A stretch of 18,965 nt of DNA from CAZOEL01 sp964578835 (GTDB lineage: Bacteria; Desulfobacterota; Syntrophobacteria; Syntrophobacterales; Syntrophobacteraceae), in assembly GCA_964578835.1 (NCBI GenBank), contig CAZOEL010000108.1:1-18965 (forward strand). Reading direction: 5' to 3'. Below the pieces are notes generated by a model, which did not search any database, had not been told where the DNA came from, and was given only the letters and a program-made list of their open reading frames with translations. The first letter of the stretch is position 1; the number at the start of each line of letters is the position of its first letter. The position numbers and the translations under genes are program-made. Positions 1-7,059 of this stretch are shown in pieces.

Positions 1-1
1 G

Positions 2-1180
2 AGGCCGCTCCGATTTTTCATAACGGCGGACGTGCAGAATCCGGGCGAGACTCTGTTTTGGATTGTTTCCGAGGGGCCGGACGGAGAGGGAACCTATCCC
101 AACAAGGGGATATGCGGCAGCCACTCATGGACGGTCGATGCAAATGACACGATGGGACGGGCGTACGATCCCGAAGACCGATACAACAAGGACAATATCG
201 TCATGAAGCTATCGTCGCGGGACTGGAGCTCTCTGCTTTCCTCCGAAACCGGCCGGAGGGAGAACATGACCAAGAGCCTGATCGATCGGATCGCGCGGGC
301 TATTGTCGGCAATTCGCCCACCGGGGAGAACACGGGCTATGCGGGCGGGCTTTTCGAATGGCCTCGGTTGTTCCTCTGGGAGTCGACGGGGGGAGACTGG
401 GACGATATGGACGATGACGATAACGCATACACCTACGGACAGCCGAGAGGGCTTTGGACTCGCACTCCCAATTCGGACGCGGCTGATAATTCGGCCGAGG
501 CTCGTTTCGGAGCGGGGTGGCGTCACGCCTACATCACTGCGCCGGACAAGACTGGAGAGGGAAACCGGTTGATCGACGCCTGGGGGAATCCCATTCATTG
601 CTTCCGGGACGACAACCAGTTCCTGATCCTTTCTGCAGGCTCCGATGGAGTCTACGCTTTTGGCGACCCGGCAGATCCGGTCGCAATCCTGGAAATCGAC
701 GACTACGATCCCACTCTTCCGGAAAACCTGGACAACCTTGTGCGGGTTCTCGACAAGACGGACTGGATTCCGGGATTCCTGCGCTTGCCGAAGCTCACTA
801 TCCTGAACGCCGTCGGCGCCGGAACGGTGCGATGCCGCCTCTTTGGCGTATTCAACGCAAGCGGAGCGCGGGCCGATCCGGTGTGGACCGTTGGAGTCGA
901 GGGCGTAGTGAACGATTCCGATGGCGATACGACCCTGGACGACTGGGTCCTTGGCGACGGAACGATGGGAAGCCACGCCTTCCGCTATGATGACACCACG
1001 ACGGCAAGTCTTGCGTCCGGGGCGCGCTATCTGGTCTGTTGGATCGACACGGACGGCGACTCGGAGCCGGATGCGGGAGAAAACGGTTTGGTCAAGATAT
1101 TTCAGGTGCTTGTCACGCCCGACGGAGAGGTTGAAGAAGAAACCGTCGACGCATCGACAGCTTTTAGCGCCTTGCCTTAG
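2..1180 (+). CDS. Large pseudopilin-like protein with GspG-type motif (5' end outside window)
   Basis: The reading frame is open from base 2 with no convincing start. The GTG at 32 lacks a ribosome binding site and the preceding codons already read as protein, so this is the 3' part (about 390 residues) of a longer gene. The segment at about 575-700 (DAWGNPIHCF, then FLILSAGSDGVYAFGDP) matches the core of GspG-type pseudopilins, where a D-x-WG-N-P strand is followed by a S-x-G-x-DG turn. Two acidic repeats, DSDGDTTLDDW (from about 914) and DTDGDSEPDAGENG (from about 1045), look like Ca-binding loops; major GspG pseudopilins are known to bind calcium. The N-terminal prepilin signal that would prove pilin status is not in the window. 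The stop lies 12 nt before the next gene. Likely role: a large minor pilin/pseudopilin or adhesin of the machine encoded downstream. The family match is fair; the role is inferred. Confidence 0.65.
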   Translation, partial: RPLRFFITADVQNPGETLFWIVSEGPDGEGTYPNKGICGSHSWTVDANDTMGRAYDPEDRYNKDNIVMKLSSRDWSSLLSSETGRRENMTKSLIDRIARAIVGNSPTGENTGYAGGLFEWPRLFLWESTGGDWDDMDDDDNAYTYGQPRGLWTRTPNSDAADNSAEARFGAGWRHAYITAPDKTGEGNRLIDAWGNPIHCFRDDNQFLILSAGSDGVYAFGDPADPVAILEIDDYDPTLPENLDNLVRVLDKTDWIPGFLRLPKLTILNAVGAGTVRCRLFGVFNASGARADPVWTVGVEGVVNDSDGDTTLDDWVLGDGTMGSHAFRYDDTTTASLASGARYLVCWIDTDGDSEPDAGENGLVKIFQVLVTPDGEVEEETVDASTAFSALP

Positions 1181-1192
1181 GAAGGAACGGAG

Positions 1193-2830
1193 ATGTTCAA
1201 GAGCCGGGAGTGCCTGGCTGTCGACGCAACGGCCGAAGAGGTGCGGGCCGTGCTGGTGCGGGGTAATAAGAAGAAACGGGAGATCGAGGACTTTGTGACC
1301 CTCCCGAAGGCTGATCCAAACGACGATCTGCCTTCCATAGATATCCTTCGCGAGCTCAAGGAGAGGCTGGCGTACAAGAGCAGCAATGCGGTTTTTGTGA
1401 CGCCGATGGCCCGAGCCGTCGTGATTCCGATGAATCGGGAGAAGGTCGCGGCGATGCGTCGCAGCCAGCTTCTCGAGTCGATCAAATGGGAAGTGGAGCC
1501 ATTCACGGGAATAAGCGGCAGGCTCGCGCTCACGGGCGTCGAGGTGGAGAGCCTCAAGTCCGAGCCCGGACAAATCCTGGAAGAATCCGATGAAGTGATG
1601 GTGAACATTTCCGTGATCGAACGGAACGTGTACCGGGCAATCAAGGAGCGGTTCAAAGCCGCCGGACTGAAGCTGCTCAGGATCTATCCTCCCGACGCCT
1701 GCTTCTATGCGCCTCTGCTGGGCGTCCATGACGAAAGCGACCGCGGCGTGCTGGAAATCGGGCAGGGATATGCGAACTTCGCCATGCTGCGGGGCGGCGA
1801 GCCCAAAGTCATAAGCACTCTGAACATCACTACCGATGTGATCCTGGACCACCTGGACGGAAAGACATCGCCGGATCTGGAGGAATCGCTCCGGTTCATC
1901 CTGAGGCAGGCCCCTCCTCCGCACAGTGTGGCCGTTACGGGAACGGGCGCCCTCAGCGGCAGGGTGATCGCTTTCATAGGCTCTCTTTCGCCTACCGGGG
2001 CAGAGCCGTTGATTCTGGAGAGATCGTTGGGCCTTACGGCTGCGGGCCAGGAAGAAAGCCCGGCTTTTGCTACCGCGGCCGGAGCGGCGATTCGCGAGCT
2101 CTCGGGCGGGAGCTTCAGCTATATCGGCATCACCGACGCGGCGCCGGTTGCAGTACGCCTGAGGCAGAACGCGTACCTGATGCCTCTTCTCACCACTCTC
2201 ATGCTGCTCGTTCTGCTCCTTGCGCACTACCAGGTGATGAAGCAAAGGGAGAGAAGCTACAAGGAGCGGACGGAATCGATGAAGGCTGAAATCCAGGAGA
2301 AGAAGCGCCAGAACGCCCAGGCTCTGACCCTGCAAAATGAGGTCGAAGAACTGTCGCGGCGGGTCGCCGAGGCTTCCAAGAAGAAAGATTTCGCTGCAAA
2401 GGAAGGAGATCGGGCGCTCAGCATCCTGGCGCAACTCTTCAATAAGATAGTTGCGTGTCTTCCTCCAACGGTCGGGCTGCTGGAAGTCCGGCAGGATTAC
2501 GCAAATCCTTTTCGATTCCTCCTGATTGGAGAGGCGTCGCGATTGGCCGATGTCGGGGAGTTTGCCGTGCGGATGGGAGACGGGGAGATGCGGGTGAAAG
2601 TTGAGGTCCGACAGCTCGGAAAAGCCGGGGCGGAAAAAACGGGTGGAAAAACCGCCTCGGTTTCGGGAGCGGAGAAAGGCTCCAAAGCAAAAGGCAAGGG
2701 CAAGGGTAAGGACGCTAAAGAGGAAAGCGCCAAAGAGGCCCCGAAGGATTCTTTCCTCGGTTTTGGAGGGACAAATATCAAGGAGAACGGGTTCGTGATG
2801 GTGATCGAAGTGGAGGGAGAGAGTGCGTAA
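1193..2830 (+). CDS. GspL-like PilM-PilN fusion, inner-membrane assembly platform protein
   Basis: A protein of 545 residues. Residues 1-320 resemble the PilM/GspL actin-like cytoplasmic fold, with EVEPFTG-type and DVILDHLDG segments. One membrane helix follows at about 328-347 (LMPLLTTLMLLVLLLAHY). A charged coiled coil spans about 350-400, then comes a PilN/GspL-type periplasmic domain beginning near ILAQLFNKIVACLPPTVGL. Separate type IV pilus systems encode PilM and PilN as two genes; here they are joined, as in GspL. A Lys/Gly/Ala-rich linker at about residues 477-520 interrupts the last domain. ATG at 1193 is preceded by a good GGAAGGAACGGAG ribosome binding site. The 3' end overlaps the next gene by 8 nt, indicating translational coupling. 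It should link the cytoplasmic ATPase to the PilO/PilP/secretin column. The family call is secure; whether to name it GspL or PilMN is not. Confidence 0.85.
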   Translation: MFKSRECLAVDATAEEVRAVLVRGNKKKREIEDFVTLPKADPNDDLPSIDILRELKERLAYKSSNAVFVTPMARAVVIPMNREKVAAMRRSQLLESIKWEVEPFTGISGRLALTGVEVESLKSEPGQILEESDEVMVNISVIERNVYRAIKERFKAAGLKLLRIYPPDACFYAPLLGVHDESDRGVLEIGQGYANFAMLRGGEPKVISTLNITTDVILDHLDGKTSPDLEESLRFILRQAPPPHSVAVTGTGALSGRVIAFIGSLSPTGAEPLILERSLGLTAAGQEESPAFATAAGAAIRELSGGSFSYIGITDAAPVAVRLRQNAYLMPLLTTLMLLVLLLAHYQVMKQRERSYKERTESMKAEIQEKKRQNAQALTLQNEVEELSRRVAEASKKKDFAAKEGDRALSILAQLFNKIVACLPPTVGLLEVRQDYANPFRFLLIGEASRLADVGEFAVRMGDGEMRVKVEVRQLGKAGAEKTGGKTASVSGAEKGSKAKGKGKGKDAKEESAKEAPKDSFLGFGGTNIKENGFVMVIEVEGESA

Positions 2831-3359
2831 GCTGACTCAACTGGAAAAATTCGGACTGGTGGCCGGCGTCGTAGTAGCCATGTCCTACTTCTATTTGCAG
2901 AAAGTGTACGACCCACAGGCCAAGGCGCTCGACAAAACGGTGAAGGAGCTCAACAAAGTGGCCGAGGAGCTCAAGACGCTCCAGACCGTCGAGCCATTCT
3001 TCAAGATTCAGGGCAAGCTGGACGGAAAGAAAAAGGAGCTGGCGCAGATCGACAAGGAGCTGTCCACCCTGATCGTCCCGAGCGAAACCGAGGCCCAGCT
3101 CAATGCGTTGCAGCACAAGATACTGAAGGCCGCCGAGCATTGCGGACTCATGACCGCTTCGATGACCCCCGGCGGCGTCGAGCAGAGCATTTTTTCCTGG
3201 CGCGTCTACCGGATGGAGTTGCTGGGAGGGTATGGGCAATTCACGGCTTTTCTGGATGCGCTGAAGGAGCTTCCGGCGCTCGTTCAAGTGGGAGATATCG
3301 TGCTGGTAGGGGATAAGGAGGGGCGAGGGGTTCGCGTGGCGATCGATTTGAGGATGTAA
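2823..3359 (+). CDS. PilO/GspM-like inner-membrane alignment protein
   Basis: A 178-residue bitopic protein starting at GTG 2823, inside the end of the preceding gene (8-nt overlap). A short cytoplasmic tail is followed by one helix at residues 9-27 (FGLVAGVVVAMSYFYLQKV). A long charged coiled coil covers about 30-80 (KTVKELNKVAEELKTLQ). A small alpha/beta domain completes it, with the PilO-typical ending in which a YGQFTAFLDALKELPALV helix precedes a VRVAIDLRM strand. In type IV pili and type II secretion this protein pairs with PilN/GspL through ferredoxin-like periplasmic domains and forms the inner-membrane ring. Position between the PilMN fusion and the PilP-like gene matches the conserved M-N-O-P-Q order. 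The fold assignment rests on layout and context more than on a diagnostic motif. Confidence 0.82.
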   Translation: MRKLTQLEKFGLVAGVVVAMSYFYLQKVYDPQAKALDKTVKELNKVAEELKTLQTVEPFFKIQGKLDGKKKELAQIDKELSTLIVPSETEAQLNALQHKILKAAEHCGLMTASMTPGGVEQSIFSWRVYRMELLGGYGQFTAFLDALKELPALVQVGDIVLVGDKEGRGVRVAIDLRM

Positions 3360-3365
3360 GCGGGG

Positions 3366-3761
3366 ATGAAGGCAGTGAAGAAAATGAAGAAGCGAATGAA
3401 GCGGGTTCTGTTGGTCCTATGTGGGTTGATGGCGATATCGAGCGGTCAGCCGGCGTCGGCTCGCGATCCGTTTGCGGCGCCGGCGCCTTCGCAGGAATCT
3501 TTCGATTACCCTGCCGCGGCCAGGCAAATCGAGCTGAGAGGATTGGTCCGTACGGAAAAAGGCGCCCGCGCCGTGCTTTATCTCGGTAAGGAAGGTGGAC
3601 TTCGCGTGGTAAAGCCGGCCGATGAGGTGACGGTGATGTTGAGCGGGTTGAGACATCGATTCAGAGTTCAGGTTATGGAAGATCGCACTGTGGTGCTGGC
3701 GGGAGATAATGGGGAAACGTACAATATCGGCGTGGTTGAGCGCACGGGCGCGAAGAACTGA
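3366..3761 (+). CDS. PilP/GspC-HR-like periplasmic protein
   Basis: A 131-residue exported protein starting 6 nt after the PilO-like stop. The basic N-terminus (MKAVKKMKKRMKR) and hydrophobic core (VLLVLCGLMAI) form a signal peptide with probable cleavage after PASA. The mature end begins RDPFAAP, the D-P-F element usual in PilP and GspC periplasmic regions. The rest is a small beta domain (IELRGLVRTEKGARAVLYL ... FRVQVMEDRTVVLAGDNGE) as expected for the PilP/HR fold, which contacts the secretin N-domains and joins inner to outer membrane. PilP is often a lipoprotein; the cysteine here lies inside the hydrophobic core without a convincing lipobox, so I treat it as soluble or peripheral. Its 3' end overlaps the secretin reading frame or lies 1 nt before it, depending on which secretin start is used. 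Confidence 0.8.
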   Translation: MKAVKKMKKRMKRVLLVLCGLMAISSGQPASARDPFAAPAPSQESFDYPAAARQIELRGLVRTEKGARAVLYLGKEGGLRVVKPADEVTVMLSGLRHRFRVQVMEDRTVVLAGDNGETYNIGVVERTGAKN

Positions 3762-5604
3762 ATTGGATGACGGCGGGAGGCGGAGGGCCCGGAACAGGCG
3801 AGTCGCCTTACCCGTAACAATATTGCTTGTGACTTCTATTTGGTTGACCGGATGCGGCTCGAGCCCGAAGAAACCGGTGATTCCGGAGACGGCGCCGCCG
3901 CGTCCCCCCTTTGCGGGTGAAGCCGGGAGAACGGTGGTCCGAATGCCGGAGCCGGGGCCGAATGTTCGGCTTCTGGCCGAAGCCAAGGATCATTCAAGCT
4001 TGCCGGCGGATAGAGGAATGCGAAGCCATAAGGCATCCTCTAGCCGGGTCCGCGAGTGTTACGTCCAGGACCTGCCGCTCGAGGTCGTGGCGGAGCTTTT
4101 GACCGAGCTTACCGGCATCAATCTGGTCGTTTTGCAGGAAGCTATTTCGCATCCGATAAGGGTCTATCTGAAAGACCTTCCGCTCGACGCGGCGTTGGAG
4201 GGCATATGCCGCAGCAACGGGCTCTGGTTCCGCGACGCGAACGGAGTCATGTCCATCATGACCGAGCAGGCCTATTCCGACGCCATGGTGTTTCGACGCT
4301 CGGAGAAGATCCAGGCGTATTTCATGCGCTACACGAATGCGGCCGACATGGCCTCCCTGCTCAGCACCGTCCTCAGCCCTTCAGTGCAGTATTCCCCGAT
4401 GGCGACCCAGTCCGTTTACGGTCATCTGGAAACGACGGGCAAGGGGGCGGGCGGCTCCGGCGGCGGAAGCCGCTCTTCGAGTGGATCATCTGGCGGGGCG
4501 GTGGGAAGCGACTCGCAGTTGAGCGGGGAGGAGCGCAAGCAGCTTCTCCAGCAGGGCATTCATGATTCGGAGCAACAAATCTTCGATGCGACCAAAGCTT
4601 TGGGGAAGCGTTTGCCCGCGGTCATCACCGTCTTCAAGAAGAACAATTGCATTGTGGTCAAGTCGGCAGACGCCGAGTTGCTGCAGGAAATAACCGGCAT
4701 CGTCGAGGCGATGGACACTCCTACGCAGCAGGTGTTCATGGATGTCAAAATCCTCAAGATCAAGCTGGGAGACAAATTCGAATCCTTTTTCCAGTTTGCC
4801 TACACCGATAAGAAGGGGTTGTACAAGTTCTCTATCCTCGGCTCGAGCACTGCGCCCGCAGACTCTCTGACCTATGTTTTTTCCAATGATGTCATTGACG
4901 CCCGCCTTTCTCTTTATGCGGAAGACAATCGCGTGGAGATGATCTCGGCTCCTTTCCTCATGACCGCGGACAACGTGGCGGTGCGCTTCTTCGTCGGCGA
5001 GGAGACGCCCTTGAGGAAGGACGTCACGACCAAAACGATTCCCATAGGCGATGAGGGAGACACCATCACCACCTTTGAAGTGGAGGTGGAGCGCGAAGAG
5101 CTCGGGACGGAGCTCAATGTGAGCAGCTTTATCAATGCGGACCAGACGGTGACCATGAATCTCGCGGCGAAGATCTCTTCTCCCAACCTCGCCGTTTCGG
5201 AAATAACTCTCATAAACGAGAAGAGCGGACAGCCCATAACGTTTCCGCTCGACGGCGTGGACAAGAACGAGCTCAATTCCGTGCTGGTCATCCCTTCCGG
5301 GCATACCGTCGCCCTGGGTGGAGTTATCAAGAAGGAGAACACCGATTACCAGCAAAAGGCGCCCATTCTGGGAGATATCCCGGTGTTGGGCATTCCCTTC
5401 AGAAGAATTGAAAAAGTCGACGAACGATCGGAAACGGTCATCTTGATCACTCCCAGGGTGATAGGACACCCAGAGGAGGGATCGAACGTGAGCGAGCGAT
5501 TCCTCGAGAAGGAAAGCAAAGTAAGGAAGGACGAGAGTGTGGATATGTCGGGCCGACCTCCTGCCAATCCCTTCCTCAACTGGTTTCCGGAGGCGGGCGA
5601 CTAA
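3709..5604 (+). CDS. Outer-membrane secretin, lipoprotein type (PilQ/MshL/GspD family)
   Basis: Forms the gated multimeric outer-membrane channel for the pilus or substrate. Counted from ATG 3709 the protein has 631 residues. A hydrophobic stretch ending LTGC (Cys49) is a lipobox. An STN/N0-like domain follows at about 120-185 (VQDLPLEVVAELLTELTGINLVV). A Gly/Ser-rich stretch at about 244-267 is typical of MshL/BfpB-like secretins (Secretin_N_2). The C-terminal secretin domain carries the signature ILGDIPVLGIPFRR near 556-570 and VILITPRVI just after. ATG 3709 has GGGAG only 3 nt upstream and would overlap pilP by 53 nt. TTG 3763, 1 nt after the pilP stop, gives a more normal lipoprotein signal (613 residues, Cys31). 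The start is unresolved. The TAA stop at 5602-5604 is formed by an inserted palindromic element. Confidence 0.93.
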   Translation: MGKRTISAWLSARARRTELDDGGRRRARNRRVALPVTILLVTSIWLTGCGSSPKKPVIPETAPPRPPFAGEAGRTVVRMPEPGPNVRLLAEAKDHSSLPADRGMRSHKASSSRVRECYVQDLPLEVVAELLTELTGINLVVLQEAISHPIRVYLKDLPLDAALEGICRSNGLWFRDANGVMSIMTEQAYSDAMVFRRSEKIQAYFMRYTNAADMASLLSTVLSPSVQYSPMATQSVYGHLETTGKGAGGSGGGSRSSSGSSGGAVGSDSQLSGEERKQLLQQGIHDSEQQIFDATKALGKRLPAVITVFKKNNCIVVKSADAELLQEITGIVEAMDTPTQQVFMDVKILKIKLGDKFESFFQFAYTDKKGLYKFSILGSSTAPADSLTYVFSNDVIDARLSLYAEDNRVEMISAPFLMTADNVAVRFFVGEETPLRKDVTTKTIPIGDEGDTITTFEVEVEREELGTELNVSSFINADQTVTMNLAAKISSPNLAVSEITLINEKSGQPITFPLDGVDKNELNSVLVIPSGHTVALGGVIKKENTDYQQKAPILGDIPVLGIPFRRIEKVDERSETVILITPRVIGHPEEGSNVSERFLEKESKVRKDESVDMSGRPPANPFLNWFPEAGD

Positions 5605-5806
5605 GTACCCGAGCACATATTTTCGAACATTTTCATTCGTCATCCCCGCATGTTTTTGGCGGGGATCCAGCACTCAGCAAAACTGGATCCCCGCCAAAAA
5701 CATGCGGGGATGACATATGTGTGAGCATGCGGGGATGACGGTATCATTTTGCTCGATGGTATTATTATGCTCGCCAGAAATGTTCGAGAACTTGTGCTCG
5801 GGTACT
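5604..5806. mobile_element. Nested palindromic element, probable 203-bp MITE with TA target duplication
   Basis: The terminal inverted repeats at 5604-5632 and 5778-5806 match at 26 of 29 positions (outermost bases AGTACCCGAGCACA). They are flanked on both sides by TA (5602-5603 and 5807-5808), the target duplication typical of Tc1/mariner/IS630-type elements. Removing the element and one TA restores GAC-TAG-TCC, so the original secretin stop would have been TAG and the insertion turned it into TAA. The element carries no gene. Its centre holds a perfect 32-bp inverted repeat, listed separately. In an mRNA it would fold into a long stem between the secretin and PilT-like genes, and could reduce read-through or protect transcript ends. 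The mobile origin is inferred from structure; no transposase is present in the window. Confidence 0.6.
5639..5739. repeat. Perfect 32-bp inverted repeat plus a third partial copy
   Basis: The left arm at 5639-5670 begins GTCATCCCCGCATG. The right arm at 5683-5714 is its exact reverse complement, separated by a 12-nt loop. A further 14-base copy of the arm end (CATGCGGGGATGAC) occurs at 5726-5739, in direct orientation relative to 5701-5714. GTCATCCCCGC-type palindromes are common intergenic repeats in many bacteria, so this may be a family present elsewhere in the genome. It has no T-run and does not look like a standard intrinsic terminator. Confidence 0.85.
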
Positions 5807-5865
5807 TAGTCCCAGGGGAAGTAAAGATGATTATGGATGAGAGGAATGGAGAGGAATAAGCAGCC

Positions 5866-7059
5866 ATGCAGACAAGTAGCCTAACATCGATTCGAGAGGC
5901 TCGTCCCGAAACCATGACGGAGCTGCTCAAGCTCACGGTGAGGAAGAAGGCCTCCGATCTGCATCTTGTCCACGGGGAGCCTCCGGTCTTCCGCATTCGG
6001 GGAGATCTGACGCCTATGCAGTGCGAGCCTTATCAGTGCGGAGAGATAGAGCGGCTTCTCTTTGAGGTGACCACTCCCCGGCATCAGACGGTGCTGAAAG
6101 AGAAGCGGTCGGTCGATTTTGCGGTGAGCTCTCCCGCGGTGGGCCGCTTCAGGTTTGCCGCCTATTACCAGAGGGGCGCTCTTTCCGTAGCCATCCGTCT
6201 TCTGGCGGCGGGGATTCCGGACTTCGAAGGGTTGGGGCTTCCGCCGAGCATTGAAAAAGTCGTGTCTTTCCGGGACGGAATGGTCCTGGTCACGGGGGTG
6301 ACCGGCTCGGGGAAATCGACGACTCTCGCCACCGTAATCGACAAAATCAACCAGACGGAAAAGAAGAACATCATCACTATCGAGGACCCGATCGAATACG
6401 TGCATCAAAACCGTCAATGCATCATCCACCAGCGGGAGTTGCACGCGGATGTTCCATCCTTCCCGGATGCTCTGAGGGATTCGTTGCGGGCTGATCCCGA
6501 TGTGATCCTGGTGGGCGAGGTGCGCGATCTCGAAACGATGCGCACCGCCATCATGGCCGCCGAAACGGGCCACCTGGTCTTTTCGACCCTCCACTCCAAG
6601 GACGCGCTTTCATCCGTCAACCGTATGGTCGGGGCCTTTCCGGCGGGCGAGCAGGCTCAGATCCGACAGCAGCTCGCTTCGACGCTCAGGGCGGTTATCT
6701 CCCAGAGGCTGCTCCCGAACGCCTCCGGTTCCGGCCGGGCGCCGGCCGTTGAGGTCATGTTCTGCACACCCGGCATCGCCAATCTCATTCGCCAGGGCAA
6801 AGACGACATGATCTACTCGGCTATCGAAACCGGCTCGGCGGATAACATGCAAACCATGGAGCAGTCCCTGGTCTCGTTGGTGGAGGCGGGAAAGATCACA
6901 GTGGAGACAGCGCTTTCCGCGGCAAAGAACAAGGCGATGCTGCAAAAGAGGCTTGCCGCGCGCGGGATCGGCAACCTGTGCGCGTGTGCGGGCGCCGGGG
7001 ATGCGCCGCGTCCCCGCTCCTTTCCGTGGAGCGCGTTGCGCAATGGAGAGGGGCGTTAG
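5866..7059 (+). CDS. pilT: PilT-type pilus retraction ATPase
   Basis: A 397-residue secretion ATPase of the PilT branch. The N-terminal PAS-like part contains KKASDLHLVHGEPPVFRI, the usual PilT opening. Walker A is GVTGSGKST at residues 144-152 (Lys150). An ASP-box-like segment (ITIEDPIEYVH) follows. Walker B is DPDVILVGEVRD at 210-221 (Glu218). The His box is GHLVFSTLHSKD at about 235-247. The C-terminal ANLIRQGK ... NMQTMEQSL region is characteristic of PilT rather than PilB/GspE. It powers pilus depolymerisation from the cytoplasmic face. ATG 5866 has GAGGAAT upstream. The stop codon directly touches the ATG of the assembly ATPase, so the two are co-translated. A PilT inside the locus argues for a retractable pilus rather than a plain type II secretion system. 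The last 30 residues are an unusual Cys/Pro/Arg-rich tail. Confidence 0.93.
   Translation: MQTSSLTSIREARPETMTELLKLTVRKKASDLHLVHGEPPVFRIRGDLTPMQCEPYQCGEIERLLFEVTTPRHQTVLKEKRSVDFAVSSPAVGRFRFAAYYQRGALSVAIRLLAAGIPDFEGLGLPPSIEKVVSFRDGMVLVTGVTGSGKSTTLATVIDKINQTEKKNIITIEDPIEYVHQNRQCIIHQRELHADVPSFPDALRDSLRADPDVILVGEVRDLETMRTAIMAAETGHLVFSTLHSKDALSSVNRMVGAFPAGEQAQIRQQLASTLRAVISQRLLPNASGSGRAPAVEVMFCTPGIANLIRQGKDDMIYSAIETGSADNMQTMEQSLVSLVEAGKITVETALSAAKNKAMLQKRLAARGIGNLCACAGAGDAPRPRSFPWSALRNGEGR

Noticed and set aside
209..2434. Very long open frame on the minus strand (also 16538-18883, 15010-16476 and 4486-5673)
   Set aside because: They lie antisense to well-supported genes with recognisable domains. 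Their translations are rich in Arg/His/Pro/Ser with no motifs, as expected from GC-rich codon bias. No ribosome binding or operon logic.
5639..5714. Long inverted repeat as an intrinsic terminator after the secretin
   Set aside because: No T-run follows either arm, and the structure is better explained as a repeat or mobile element. It may still affect read-through.
5827..5859. Ten-codon frame just upstream of pilT
   Set aside because: Too short, no conserved feature; most likely chance in the purine-rich ribosome binding region.
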